A DNA stretch of 64,000 nucleotides from Novosphingobium kunmingense (GTDB taxonomy: Bacteria > Pseudomonadota > Alphaproteobacteria > Sphingomonadales > Sphingomonadaceae). Position numbers and translations under genes: made by a program. Positions within the stretch are counted from its first letter, which is position 1; each line of letters starts with the position of its first letter. Where the stretch lies: the NCBI RefSeq assembly GCF_002813245.1, contig NZ_PHUF01000005.1:186001-250000 (forward strand), given 5' to 3'. A model generated the notes under the pieces. That model saw nothing but the letters and a program-made list of their open reading frames with translations. It did not search any database and was not told the origin of the DNA. Shown piece by piece: positions 55,015-64,000 of the stretch.

Positions 55015-58000
55015 CGCCCGAGCAGGTTGCGGGCCTGGCTCGCGATCTGCGCCAGCATGGCGGGTGCCACGGGCGCCGCCTGCTGGGCGCGGGCCACCAC
55101 GGTGCGGAACTGCCGGACCGCCTGGGCCTGCGCTTCGGTCCACTTGGCGACGGCCCCGGCGGGGTCGCCCTTGCGGCCCATGGCGCGGCGCAGGAAATCC
55201 AGGCGCATCTGCTGGAAATCGCGCGCGAGGCCATTGACCAGCAAGCGCTCCCACGGATCGGAGGGGCTCATCCGCGCGGCCGTCACCTGTGCCCAGTCGA
55301 GACCGAGCTCGGCACCGAGCCGGGTGAAGGCCTGGGTGATCGCGCGCGCCGGAACTCCGCAATCCTTGGCCAGCTTCGCAAGGCCGATCGTCCCGTCGAG
55401 GTCGAACAGCTTGGCGACCATCGCGGCGACCTTTTCGGGCGCGCCGGCGGCGGCCAGATCCGCACGCATACGCGCCGACTGGCTCTTCGCCTCGCTCGCC
55501 AGCAGGGCATCGGTATCGTGGGTCAGGGTTTTCACCCCGGCTGCGAAATCGTGGACCAGCTTCGAGGGTGCGGTCGATCCACCGCCAGCGCGCAACAGGT
55601 CGGCCATGTGATCGGTCATCGCGGCGGCGGCGCGATCGAACAGCAGGATGCGCGCGGCTTCGGGCATCGGTGTCGTCTCGATCGCCTCCCACACCGACGC
55701 CATGCCGAGCAGGTCCTCGACCGCGACGAAAGCGGCGGTTACCTGGGCCAGCGTGGCCCCTTCCTCGTCGACCAGCTCGAACGGGTGGATCAGGCCGAGA
55801 CGGTTGACCAGCCTGTTGGCCAGCCGCGTCGCTATGATCTCGCGGCGCAGGCGGTGGTGCAGGATGTCGGTCTTGAACCTGGTGCGCATCGGCACCGGGA
55901 ACTTGGCGATCACCTCGTCCGACAAGCCGGGGTCGTCGACGACCGCCGAATCTTCCAGCGCGTCCTGCAGGGCCAGCTTGGCGCAGGACAGCAGCACGGC
56001 CAGTTCGGGCCGGGTCAGGCCGCGCCCGTCCATCGCGCGGCGCAGGAGCACATCGCTTTCGGCGAGGCCCTCGGTCTTGCGGTCGAGCTGGCCGGCCGCT
56101 TCCAGCGCCTCGACCAGCCGCAGGTGCGATCCCGTCGAAGCTGCGCCGCCCGCCTGGGCGATCGACAGGGCAAGCGCCTGGAGCCGGTTGTCCTCGAGCA
56201 CGATGTCCGAGACCTCGTCGGTCATGCTTTCGAGGAGTCGCACGCGGGCCGGCTCGCTCAGCCGCCCGGCGCGCTTGGCACTGGCCAGCGCGATCTTGAT
56301 GTTGACCTCGTTGTCCGAACAATCGACCCCGGCCGAATTGTCGATGAAGTCGGTGTTGATGCGCCCGCCGTTCAGCGCGAACTCGATGCGGCCGGCCTGG
56401 GTGCAGCCAAGGTTGGCGCCTTCGCCGATGACCTTGCAGCGCAGGTCCTGGCCGTCGATGCGCAGCGCGTCGTTGGCCGGATCGCCGACCTGGACGTTGT
56501 TTTCGCTCGCCGCCTTCACATAGGTGCCGATCCCGCCGAACCAGATCAGGTCGATCTCGGCCTTGAGGATCGCAGTGATCAGGCCATCGGGGTCGATGCT
56601 GGCCTGGTCAAGGCCGAGCATGGCCTTGACCTCGGCCGACAAGGGAATCTCCTTCAGCGTGCGGGCAAAGACGCCGCCGCCCCTGGAGATGAGCCTGGCG
56701 TTGTAATCCTCCCAGCTCGACCGCGGCAGCGCGAACATCCGCGCACGCTCCTTCCAGCTCCGGGCCGGGTCGGGATCGGGGTCGAGGAAGATGTGGCGGT
56801 GATCGAAGGCGGCGACCAGCTTGATTGCCTTCGACAGCAGCATGCCGTTGCCGAACACGTCGCCGCTCATGTCTCCGCAGCCGGCCACGCGCACGGGCTC
56901 TGCCTGCACGTCGACGCCCATTTCCAGGAAATGCCGCTGGACCGACAGCCACGCACCCTTGGCGGTGATGCCCATCGCCTTGTGGTCGTACCCCTTCGAA
57001 CCGCCGCTGGCGAAAGCATCGTCGAGCCAGAAGTCGTGGTCTTCGGCGATCGCGTTGGCGGTATCGGAATAGGTCGCCGTGCCCTTGTCGGCGGCGACCA
57101 CGAAATAGGGATCCTCGCCGTCGCGGATTACAACGGCCTTGGGATGGACCACCTTGGTACCGACGATGTTGTCGGTGATCGACAAGAGGGTGCGGATGAA
57201 GACCTTGTAGCTTTCCTTGCCCTCGGTCAGCCATGCGTCGCGGTCGGTGCGGGGATCGGGAAGCTGCTTGGGATAGAACCCGCCCTTGGCGCCCGACGGC
57301 ACGATCACCGCGTTCTTGACCCGCTGCGCCTTCATCAGGCCGAGGATTTCGGTGCGGAAGTCGTCGCGCCGGTCGGACCAGCGCAGCCCGCCGCGCGCAA
57401 CCGGGCCGGAGCGCAGGTGGATGCCCTCGACCCGCCGCGAATAGACGAAGATCTCGCGCCAGGGCAGCGGCTTGGGCAGCCCGGGAACGAGCGCCGAATC
57501 GAGCTTGAAGGCCAGCGCCTCGGCTCCTGCGGGGGCATAGGCGTTGGTCCGCAGCACAGCTTCGACCACGCTGCGGAACTGGCGGAGCAGGCGGTCGTCG
57601 TTGATCGCGGAAACCTGCGACAGGCCGGTGCGGATCTGGCCCTGCGCGTGGCTCTCGCCCTTGGCGCGGTCGCCGCGAAAGGCGGGGTCATGGCGGCAGG
57701 CGAACAGCTCGACCAGCGCGCGGGTAACGATGGGCGCATGGTTCAGCGCATCGACCGCGGTTTGAATCGAGAAATTGTTCCCGGCCTGGCGCAGGTAGCG
57801 GTACCAGGCGCGCAGCCAGTTCGCCTCGTGCGCGTGGAGCGACACGGCGGTGATCAGGCGGTTGAAGGGATCGTCTTCGGCAAGGCCGTTGAGTACGTCC
57901 GACACCGCCGCTTCGATCGCGTCAGAGCGCTTGAGCAGGTGGCCTGCGTCCATACCGGCGGGAAGGGCCAGGAGGAAATCGTGGATCGTGCCCAGGCGCC

Positions 58001-59693
58001 CATCGTCAAGGTCGGTCGGCACGTCCTCGATCACCCGGAAGCCGAAGTTCTCCAGCGCCGGGACCACGTCCGACAGCGCGAGCGAGCCGTGCCGCTGGTA
58101 AAGCTTGAGTCGCGCCATGCCGGACCCGTCGCCGGCCATGACGTGAAGCCGCGTGGCGCGGCGCGGGCCGGGTTCGCCATCGGCGGCAACGCGGCGGAGG
58201 CGCGCGATATCGAGCGCGGCTTCGGCGGCGCCGTATTCGCTGCGGTAGGCGAGCGGGAAGGCCTCCGCGTGGCGCATTGCAATGGCGGCGGCGCGGCTCG
58301 GCTCCTCGCTGGCGGCGATTTCGCTTTCGACCGCCTCGGTCCAGCCGCGCAGCATGCCTTGCAGTTCGGCATCGAGCCCGGCCTCGACGGGAATTTTCGC
58401 CACTTCGGGCAGGTCGAGGACCGAGCGCAGCAGCGCCAGATTGCCCTCGATCTCGGTACTCCAGTCGAGCACGGGCGCATCGCAGGCCTCGACCAGGCGG
58501 GCCTGGACGCGCAGGCGCGTCGCGGTCGACATGGCGTCGCGTGGCAACCATACGAAGGTGAACAGGTGCCGCATCAGCGGTGCGGGCACGATCACCAGCT
58601 TGGGACGCGGCCGGTCGGTCAGGCTCATCGCCGCGGCGGCGACGCGTTCGACCTCGGCATCGCTGAAGCTGATCATCAGGTCGTGAGGCAGCCGCGTCAT
58701 GGCATGGACCAGCGCCTTGTCGGCGTGGCCCTGCGCCGAAAAGCCGAGGCGCTTCGACAGGCTGGCAAGCTGCTTGCGCAGGCGCGGCACCTCCTGCGGC
58801 GGGGCCGCCAGCGCGGCGCTGGTCCAGATCCCGGCGTGGACCGACAGGGCGGCTACCTTGCCGTCCTCGATCACCGGCAGGATGAACAGGTCGAGCGGAG
58901 TGCGGCGGTGGACCGTGCTGATCCGGTTGGACTTCACCACCAGCGGCTGGTGGGTGGATCTCTTGGCCTTGTCGAACCAGGCGAAGGCGCGATCATAGGA
59001 CAGGTCGCCAAGGAGGGTCTTCGCGCTCTTGCGGCAAATCCCCAGCGCGCCGGTCTGGCTGCCGTCGCGGCGACGAGTGATGTGGCCAAGCTGGGTCAAC
59101 GCGCCACCGGCGAACCAGCGCAGCAGTTCGGCTCCCTCGGCATCTTGGCAGTTCGCGGCGTCGAGGGTCATCGCTGCCTGCAGCCTGGGCCAGTCGTTCA
59201 CCGCGGCGCGGACGTCGGCCAGCGTGGCCGAAAGGCTCTGTTCCAGTTTGCGGCGCAGTCGCGCGTCGCCGCGCTGCACTTCCATGTAGACCATCGATTC
59301 GGCGTGGGCGTCCGGTGTGCCGGGCTCGGCGATGGCGCTCAGCTTGCCGGCCGCGCTGCGGGTGACGGTAACGACCGGATGGAGCAGGCGATCGATCGCC
59401 AGGCCCTCGGCCGCGATCGTCGCGGCGATCGAATCAACCAGGAACGGCATGTCGGCGTTGATGACCGCGACCCGCATGAAGCGTTCGCTGGCAGTGCCTG
59501 AAACCGATTCGATGACGATGATCGGCTCGGTGCCGCTGCGGGTCCTGGCGGCGGCCAGCACGAAGGCGGCGGCATGGTCCAGCCCGCCCCTGGCAAACGG
59601 CGGGTCGCCCGGCAGCATGGCTGAGGTAAGGCGCGCGGCCATCGCCTGTTCGAGGCTGGCCTTCGCGCCGCTGCGGGCGGTTTTCAACGTCAT
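55011..59693 (-). CDS. gdhB: NAD-specific glutamate dehydrogenase, large (180-kDa) type
   Basis: 1560 residues, the typical length of the L_180 class. A long N-terminal regulatory part (~1-700) with ACT-like segments, the catalytic lysine region GVKGGFYP-type [18 protein letters not shown] and [17 protein letters not shown] (NAD-binding), and a long C-terminal tail. It oxidises L-glutamate to 2-oxoglutarate and ammonia with NAD. AGGAG lies seven bases before the ATG. Single gene; the 136-bp gap 59694-59829 must carry its promoter. Confidence 0.94.
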   Translation of the reverse strand: MTLKTARSGAKASLEQAMAARLTSAMLPGDPPFARGGLDHAAAFVLAAARTRSGTEPIIVIESVSGTASERFMRVAVINADMPFLVDSIAATIAAEGLAIDRLLHPVVTVTRSAAGKLSAIAEPGTPDAHAESMVYMEVQRGDARLRRKLEQSLSATLADVRAAVNDWPRLQAAMTLDAANCQDAEGAELLRWFAGGALTQLGHITRRRDGSQTGALGICRKSAKTLLGDLSYDRAFAWFDKAKRSTHQPLVVKSNRISTVHRRTPLDLFILPVIEDGKVAALSVHAGIWTSAALAAPPQEVPRLRKQLASLSKRLGFSAQGHADKALVHAMTRLPHDLMISFSDAEVERVAAAAMSLTDRPRPKLVIVPAPLMRHLFTFVWLPRDAMSTATRLRVQARLVEACDAPVLDWSTEIEGNLALLRSVLDLPEVAKIPVEAGLDAELQGMLRGWTEAVESEIAASEEPSRAAAIAMRHAEAFPLAYRSEYGAAEAALDIARLRRVAADGEPGPRRATRLHVMAGDGSGMARLKLYQRHGSLALSDVVPALENFGFRVIEDVPTDLDDGRLGTIHDFLLALPAGMDAGHLLKRSDAIEAAVSDVLNGLAEDDPFNRLITAVSLHAHEANWLRAWYRYLRQAGNNFSIQTAVDALNHAPIVTRALVELFACRHDPAFRGDRAKGESHAQGQIRTGLSQVSAINDDRLLRQFRSVVEAVLRTNAYAPAGAEALAFKLDSALVPGLPKPLPWREIFVYSRRVEGIHLRSGPVARGGLRWSDRRDDFRTEILGLMKAQRVKNAVIVPSGAKGGFYPKQLPDPRTDRDAWLTEGKESYKVFIRTLLSITDNIVGTKVVHPKAVVIRDGEDPYFVVAADKGTATYSDTANAIAEDHDFWLDDAFASGGSKGYDHKAMGITAKGAWLSVQRHFLEMGVDVQAEPVRVAGCGDMSGDVFGNGMLLSKAIKLVAAFDHRHIFLDPDPDPARSWKERARMFALPRSSWEDYNARLISRGGGVFARTLKEIPLSAEVKAMLGLDQASIDPDGLITAILKAEIDLIWFGGIGTYVKAASENNVQVGDPANDALRIDGQDLRCKVIGEGANLGCTQAGRIEFALNGGRINTDFIDNSAGVDCSDNEVNIKIALASAKRAGRLSEPARVRLLESMTDEVSDIVLEDNRLQALALSIAQAGGAASTGSHLRLVEALEAAGQLDRKTEGLAESDVLLRRAMDGRGLTRPELAVLLSCAKLALQDALEDSAVVDDPGLSDEVIAKFPVPMRTRFKTDILHHRLRREIIATRLANRLVNRLGLIHPFELVDEEGATLAQVTAAFVAVEDLLGMASVWEAIETTPMPEAARILLFDRAAAAMTDHMADLLRAGGGSTAPSKLVHDFAAGVKTLTHDTDALLASEAKSQSARMRADLAAAGAPEKVAAMVAKLFDLDGTIGLAKLAKDCGVPARAITQAFTRLGAELGLDWAQVTAARMSPSDPWERLLVNGLARDFQQMRLDFLRRAMGRKGDPAGAVAKWTEAQAQAVRQFRTVVARAQQAAPVAPAMLAQIASQARNLLGR

Positions 59694-59829
59694 GGCATGG
59701 CTCCTCAGGCGGCCGCGACCGCTCCACTCCTGCGTGTTACATTATTGCTGTCTCATGCAGCACTATTTCGTCTCTTTAGAACCATGCCGATGCCGCCGCA
59801 ACCCGGTTTGCCCGCGAATCGTGCCGATT

Positions 59830-60810
59830 TCAGGCCAGTGCCTTCATCGTCAGGTCGAGCGAGTGGCGCCGTGCCGCCGGATCGAAGGTCGAGCCCGACA
59901 CGATCAGCTCGTCGGCGCCGGTCCGCTCGACCACGCGGGCCACGGCATCGGCGACTGTGGCAGGTGATCCGATCGCGCTGACTTGCCGCATGTGTTCGAG
60001 CATGGCGAGCGCGGTTGGCGGCAAGGTCTGGCGGTAACCCTGCACCGGCGGTTTCAGCCTGCCGGGATTGCCCGTGCGCAGCGCAACGAAGCTCTGGTCC
60101 ATCGAGGTGCAGAGGAGGGCCGCCTCCTCGTCGCTGTCGGCGGCGATGACGTTCATCGCGACCATGACATGGGGGTGTTCCAGCGCAGGGGTCGGGCGGA
60201 ACTGGCGGCGATAGACCTCGAGCGCCTGGTCGAGCAGGTCGGGCGCGAAATGCGAGGCAAAGGCGAAGGGCAGCCCCAGTGCGGCGGCCAGTTGCGCGCC
60301 GAACAGGCTCGAGCCGAGCATCCACATCTCGACCCTGGCGCCGAGGCCGGGCGTCGCCCTTATCCCGATGTCGGGTTCGCCGGTCAGCAGCGCGCGCAGT
60401 TCGAGGACGTCCTGTGGGAATTGCTCCGAAACCCGCGCCAGATCGCGGCGCAGGGCTTGCGAAATGCGCATGTCCGCCCCTGGTGCGCGGCCGAGGCCCA
60501 GGTCGACGCGGCCCGGGAACAGCGCGTCGAGGGTGCCGAACTGTTCGGCGATCACGAAAGGGTTGTGGTTGGGCAGCATGATCCCGCCCGAGCCGATGCG
60601 GATCCTGGCCGTTGCGTTGCCGATATGGGCGAGGACGACCGAGGTCGCGCCCCCGGCGATGCCTTCCATCGCGTGGTGTTCGGCCACCCAGAAGCGCTTG
60701 TAGCCCGCCGCTTCGGCGGCTTTGGCGAGAAGCGCCGCTTCGGCAAGGGCTTCGGCGGGGCCCGATCCTTCGCGGACGGGGACGAGGTCTAGGACGGAAA
60801 GGGGGATCAT
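59830..60810 (-). CDS. Luciferase-like monooxygenase (LLM class, MsnO8-type)
   Basis: 326 residues, an F420/FMN-type TIM barrel. Motifs YKRFWVAEHHAMEGIAG and GSGGIMLPNHNPFVIAEQFGTLDALFPGRVDLGLGRAP (partly quoted: GRVDLGLGRAPG), then WMLGSSLFGAQLAAALG, are typical of MsnO8-like flavin monooxygenases. Substrate unknown. Last gene of a three-gene operon with a TPR protein (overlap of four bases) and an alpha/beta hydrolase. Confidence 0.88.
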   Translation of the reverse strand: MIPLSVLDLVPVREGSGPAEALAEAALLAKAAEAAGYKRFWVAEHHAMEGIAGGATSVVLAHIGNATARIRIGSGGIMLPNHNPFVIAEQFGTLDALFPGRVDLGLGRAPGADMRISQALRRDLARVSEQFPQDVLELRALLTGEPDIGIRATPGLGARVEMWMLGSSLFGAQLAAALGLPFAFASHFAPDLLDQALEVYRRQFRPTPALEHPHVMVAMNVIAADSDEEAALLCTSMDQSFVALRTGNPGRLKPPVQGYRQTLPPTALAMLEHMRQVSAIGSPATVADAVARVVERTGADELIVSGSTFDPAARRHSLDLTMKALA

Positions 60811-61661
60811 CGCCCTTCGGATGTAGGGCCGGGATCCAGTTGATCAAGGTAGCCCTTTGCAACCTTTGCCTGGTCGCTGCCGGGCGCGGTGGCGATGACC
60901 GAGCGCCAGGACTTGCGCGCCGCATCATCGCGCGCGGCCAGCACGGCGATAACCCCGGCTTCCAGCCCGATATCGGGATCCTGCGGCGCGATGGCCGATG
61001 CCTTTTCGATGAAGGCCTGCGCTTCGCCCAGCTTGCCTGCGCGGCGCGACAGGGTGGCAGACAGCAGCCAGGCAAGGCCGTTGCCCGGTGCGTCTGCGCG
61101 CGCTTCGGCCAGCACGGCTGCCGCTTCGGCATCGCGCTTCATGGCTACGAGGGCGCGGGCGCGGTCGATCCCGACTTCGGCAGCCAGAACCTTGTCGGCG
61201 GCGCTGCGGGCATCGGCCTGTGCGGCGGCCAGCATGCCCAGAGCGCGGTCGGCACCGCCAGCGGCCATGGCGGCGTTGGCGGCCATTGTGCCGAGCCGCG
61301 CCTTGTCCGCCGAATCGCTGGACGACACATCGGCGCGGGCGCCCAGGAACGCCGCTTCTGCCCCGGCGAAATCGCCCTGCTCGCTCAGCGCCAGGCCCAG
61401 GCAATGGCCGGCGGGTACGCGGGCCGAACCCACGGCACCGTCGCGCCAGGCGATGGCGCTGGTGACGGCCGCGGCGGCATCGGTCTGGGTCAGGTCAAGG
61501 CATTCGCGCAGGCGCTGCACCACCGGATTTGCCGTGACCGGAGCCGGCGGCCCGCTGACCGCAGCCTTCTTGCGCGGAAGATCGAGCGGTGCCTGCATCT
61601 GGGTGCCGGTCGGCCCAATCTGGGCGAGAAGGGGAAGCAGGGCGGCAAGGGTCAGGGACAT
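60807..61661 (-). CDS. TPR-like repeat protein, exported
   Basis: 284 residues. N-terminal signal-like segment (MSLTLAALLPLLAQI), then helical tetratricopeptide-type repeats from ~75 to 275 (GDFAGAEAAFLGARAD, GKLGEAQAFIEKASAIAPQDP). The short proline-rich linker (~28-46) follows the signal. TPR proteins work as adaptors; no partner is evident besides its operon neighbours. It starts 14 bp after the hydrolase stop. Confidence 0.8.
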   Translation of the reverse strand: MSLTLAALLPLLAQIGPTGTQMQAPLDLPRKKAAVSGPPAPVTANPVVQRLRECLDLTQTDAAAAVTSAIAWRDGAVGSARVPAGHCLGLALSEQGDFAGAEAAFLGARADVSSSDSADKARLGTMAANAAMAAGGADRALGMLAAAQADARSAADKVLAAEVGIDRARALVAMKRDAEAAAVLAEARADAPGNGLAWLLSATLSRRAGKLGEAQAFIEKASAIAPQDPDIGLEAGVIAVLAARDDAARKSWRSVIATAPGSDQAKVAKGYLDQLDPGPTSEGR

Positions 61662-61675
61662 CGGGGTCTTTCCGT

Positions 61676-62407
61676 TCAGGCCAGCGCGGCAAGCGTGCGC
61701 AGCAGCAGGGCGATGTCGCCGTCACGCGACAAGCGGTGGTCGCCGTCCTTGATCAGGATCACCTGCACATCGTCTGAACGCAGCTGCGCCGACAGCCGCA
61801 GCGACAGTTCCCACGGCACGTCGGGATCGGCCTGGCCGTGGATCAGCCGCACCGGGCAGGTCAACGCGATCGCGCTTTCGAGCAAGCGCTGCGCCTGCCC
61901 GTCGGTCCAGAACAGCGGATGGGTCGGTGTCGGCTCGGGGCCATAGGGGTTGTCCTCGAACACCGTGCGGCCGGCGGCCAGGTCGGCCTTCTGTCCAGGT
62001 GTGGTGCCCCATTCGGTGAAGTCCGGCGCGGCGGCGATGCCGACCAGTCCGGCCAGCCGATCGCCCAGAGCCAGCCCCAGCAGCAGCATCAGCCACCCGC
62101 CCATCGACGATCCGACAAGCACCACCGGACCAGCACAGTGCGCATCGATCAAGGCCAGCACCTCCTCGCGCCAGCGGCTCAGCGTGCCATCGGCGAAGTC
62201 GCCGTCCGAAAGGCCGCAACCCGAATAGTCGAGCAGCAGGCATTCGCGGCCCTCGGCCATCGCCCAGTCGAACACCGCGGTCGCCTTGCCGCCTGCCATG
62301 TCGGACATGTAGCCGGGCAGGAACACGATGGCCGGCCCGCTGCCGGGGGTGTGACGATAGGCAATGCGGCGGCCATCGGGCAGGGCGTGGAAGCGTGGAT
62401 CGGTCAT
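61676..62407 (-). CDS. Alpha/beta hydrolase
   Basis: 243 residues. Nucleophile elbow GSSMGGW (Ser in GxSxG), acid Asp in HGQADPDVPW, and His in KDGDHRLS complete the triad; the YSGCGLSDGDF oxyanion loop is typical. Could be a small esterase or thioesterase. First gene of the operon. Substrate unknown; no signal peptide. Confidence 0.88.
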   Translation of the reverse strand: MTDPRFHALPDGRRIAYRHTPGSGPAIVFLPGYMSDMAGGKATAVFDWAMAEGRECLLLDYSGCGLSDGDFADGTLSRWREEVLALIDAHCAGPVVLVGSSMGGWLMLLLGLALGDRLAGLVGIAAAPDFTEWGTTPGQKADLAAGRTVFEDNPYGPEPTPTHPLFWTDGQAQRLLESAIALTCPVRLIHGQADPDVPWELSLRLSAQLRSDDVQVILIKDGDHRLSRDGDIALLLRTLAALA

Positions 62408-62529
62408 GCGCGGCCTTGTGGCAGGACCGGCGCGGGGAGGGAACCGGCAAGCGATGCGTCCTCGCCGCCACTGTCATTGCCCTGTCCGAAAGCGGCGCTA
62501 GTCTCGTATCTCGAACAGGGAGAGTAGCG

Positions 62530-64000
62530 TGCCGCCAGAATGTCCACCCCTTGCCGCCAGTCTGGCGACCCGCCGCAGCGCCCTCAAGCTTGCCGGACTG
62601 GGCCTGATCGGCCTTGGCGCGCCGCTCGGTGCTGTCGTGCCGGTGTCCGGCTTCACCCACGGGGTGGCGAGCGGCGAGCCGGCAGGCGACCGGGTCCTGC
62701 TGTGGACGCGCTATGCGGCTGCCGGCAATGCGGAGCTGCGTTGGGAAGTATCGGACAGCCTCGATTTCTCGCGCATCGCCGCTGGCGGCACGGTCATCGC
62801 TTCGCCCGCATCGGATGGCTGCACCAAGGTCACGGCGACCGGCCTGAGGCCGGACAGCTGGTACTACTACCGCTTCGTCGGCCCTGACGGCGCGGTGTCC
62901 GATGTGGGGCGGACGCGGACCCTGCCGGTGGATGCCGCAAGTCGCTTTCGCGTCGCCGTGTTTTCCTGTGCCAACTTCGGCTTCGGCTTTTTCAATGCCT
63001 ATGCCCACGCGGCCGAGGCGGGGGATTTCGACCTGGTCGTGCACACCGGCGATTACCTCTACGAATACCCGCGCGGCGAGTACCCGAGCGCCAGGGACGT
63101 CCTTCCCGGCCGCGAGGCTCCGCCCGAAGAGATGGTCACGCTGGCGCAGTACCGCGCGCGCTTTGCCCAGTACCGCAGCGATCCGGATCTGCAGCGCATT
63201 CACCAGCTCTACCCGATGGTGGCGATGTGGGACGATCACGAAACCGCCAACGATACCTGGGCCGGCGGAGCCCAAAATCATCAAGCGAATGAAGGCGACT
63301 GGCAAACCCGCAAGCGCATATCCGAACAGGTCTACCGTGAATGGATGCCGGTGTCCGACGCGCCCTATGCCGCTTACGAGATCGGCGACCTCGCCTCGCT
63401 CTACCGGCTCGAAAGCCGCCACCTGGCGCGCAGCCAGCCGCTCGATCTGCTGGGCGTGGCCAAGGCTGCCACCGCGGCAGAAGCGGACGCGAGGCTTGCC
63501 GGCTTTCGTGATGGAGCCTGGGCAGATCCCGCCCGCACGCTTCTTGGAACGGCGCAGGAAAGCTGGCTGGCCACTTCGCTGAGGGCCTCCACACGGGCGC
63601 GCAAGCCGTGGCAGGTGCTGGGCCAGCAGATCGTGATGGGATCGCTGGTCCTGCCCGATTCGGTGACGGCGAGCCTGCCCGCCAAGGCGCCGGACTGGCT
63701 GCGCGACCGGTTGATCGCCTACCAGCGCGCCGGGCGGGACGGACTGCCCTTCAACATGGACGCGTGGGACGGCTACCCCGCCGCGCGCGACCGGCTCTAC
63801 CGCGCCGCGCTGGACGCCGATGCCAACCTGATCGTCCTGTCGGGCGACAGCCACAACGCCTGGGCCTTCGACCTCGACCGCAAGGGCGCCCGCGTCGGCG
63901 TGGAAATGGCCGGGCACAGCGTGACCAGCCCCGGCGCGGAAGGCAGCCTGGCCTGGATCAAGCCCGATGCCCTTGCCCGCGACGTGGTGGCACGCAATCC
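62530..64000 (+). CDS. Alkaline phosphatase D (PhoD) family protein, truncated by the window edge
   Basis: GTG start with AGGGAGAG just upstream; about 490 codons visible, no stop before the edge. A twin-arginine signal TRRSALKLAGLGLIGLG, an N-terminal fibronectin-like part (~45-120), then metal-binding motifs FSCANFG, HTGDYLYEY, MWDDHETAND and LSGDSHNAW, typical of PhoD phosphomono/diesterases. Exported folded, by the Tat path. It would release phosphate from organic esters, and the full protein is probably ~510-530 residues. Confidence 0.9.

Noticed and set aside
54543..59501. Open frame of 1652 codons on the plus strand opposite glutamate dehydrogenase
   Set aside because: Shadow of the dehydrogenase gene; no family motif, and it starts inside queG.

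Overview
The window looks like chromosomal DNA from a high-GC alphaproteobacterium, most likely a sphingomonad (Sphingomonadales, for example Novosphingobium or a relative; genus not certain). The grounds are the strong GC bias at third codon positions, a fused-size NAD-glutamate dehydrogenase of about 1560 residues, the rpe / heparinase-like / purH order, a CYP153-type P450, a POT transporter operon with amidohydrolases, and a RiPP locus with an HPr-kinase-like gene. Nearly all of the window is compact core genome with short gaps and many 4-base ATGA or GTGA overlaps. Only the first ~1.65 kb looks like the end of an accessory element.

Regions. 1-1650: end of an accessory element (ParB-methyltransferase cut by the window edge, an unknown protein, iteron-like TTCCCTG repeats). 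1670-8400: small housekeeping genes (GNAT, threonine aldolase, EamA exporter, SDR protein, aminopeptidase N, PgeF). 8600-11390: cytochrome bc1 operon petABC with a terminator, then tRNA-Gly(TCC). 11530-14960: peroxide defence ahpC-ahpF and a LysR regulator that is divergent from the next operon. 15030-20470: leucine-degradation genes (isovaleryl-CoA dehydrogenase, both methylcrotonyl-CoA carboxylase subunits) with two small extra genes, then a LacI regulator and an M20 hydrolase. 22850-25910: CDP-alcohol phosphotransferase, myo-inositol-phosphate synthase and a nucleotidyltransferase, which together look like a route to an inositol phosphodiester or inositol lipid.

25896-31767 (minus strand): a lasso-peptide-type RiPP operon in the order kinase - PqqD/B1 - B2 protease - 39-residue precursor - asparagine-synthetase-like cyclase - ABC exporter - DUF2141 secreted protein. 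The precursor is too short to be found by ordinary gene calling. It has a paeninodin-like leader, but its asparagine-rich core has no Asp or Glu to close a lasso ring. This is the most unusual thing in the window.

31900-46310: rpe, heparinase-like, purH, Zur, glyoxalase-like, dxs, NnrU, the amidohydrolase/POT operon, a GntR regulator, ihfB, a double-PilZ protein and tRNA-Leu(TAA). 46380-50205: a UDP-galactopyranose-mutase-like flavoprotein, GtrA and a GT-C-like membrane protein, probably an envelope glycosylation unit. 50209-64000: CYP153-type P450, a NatAB-type ABC pair, queG, NAD-glutamate dehydrogenase, a flavin monooxygenase / TPR / hydrolase operon, and a PhoD-type phosphatase that runs off the right edge. 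No CRISPR array, rRNA or complete insertion sequence was seen.
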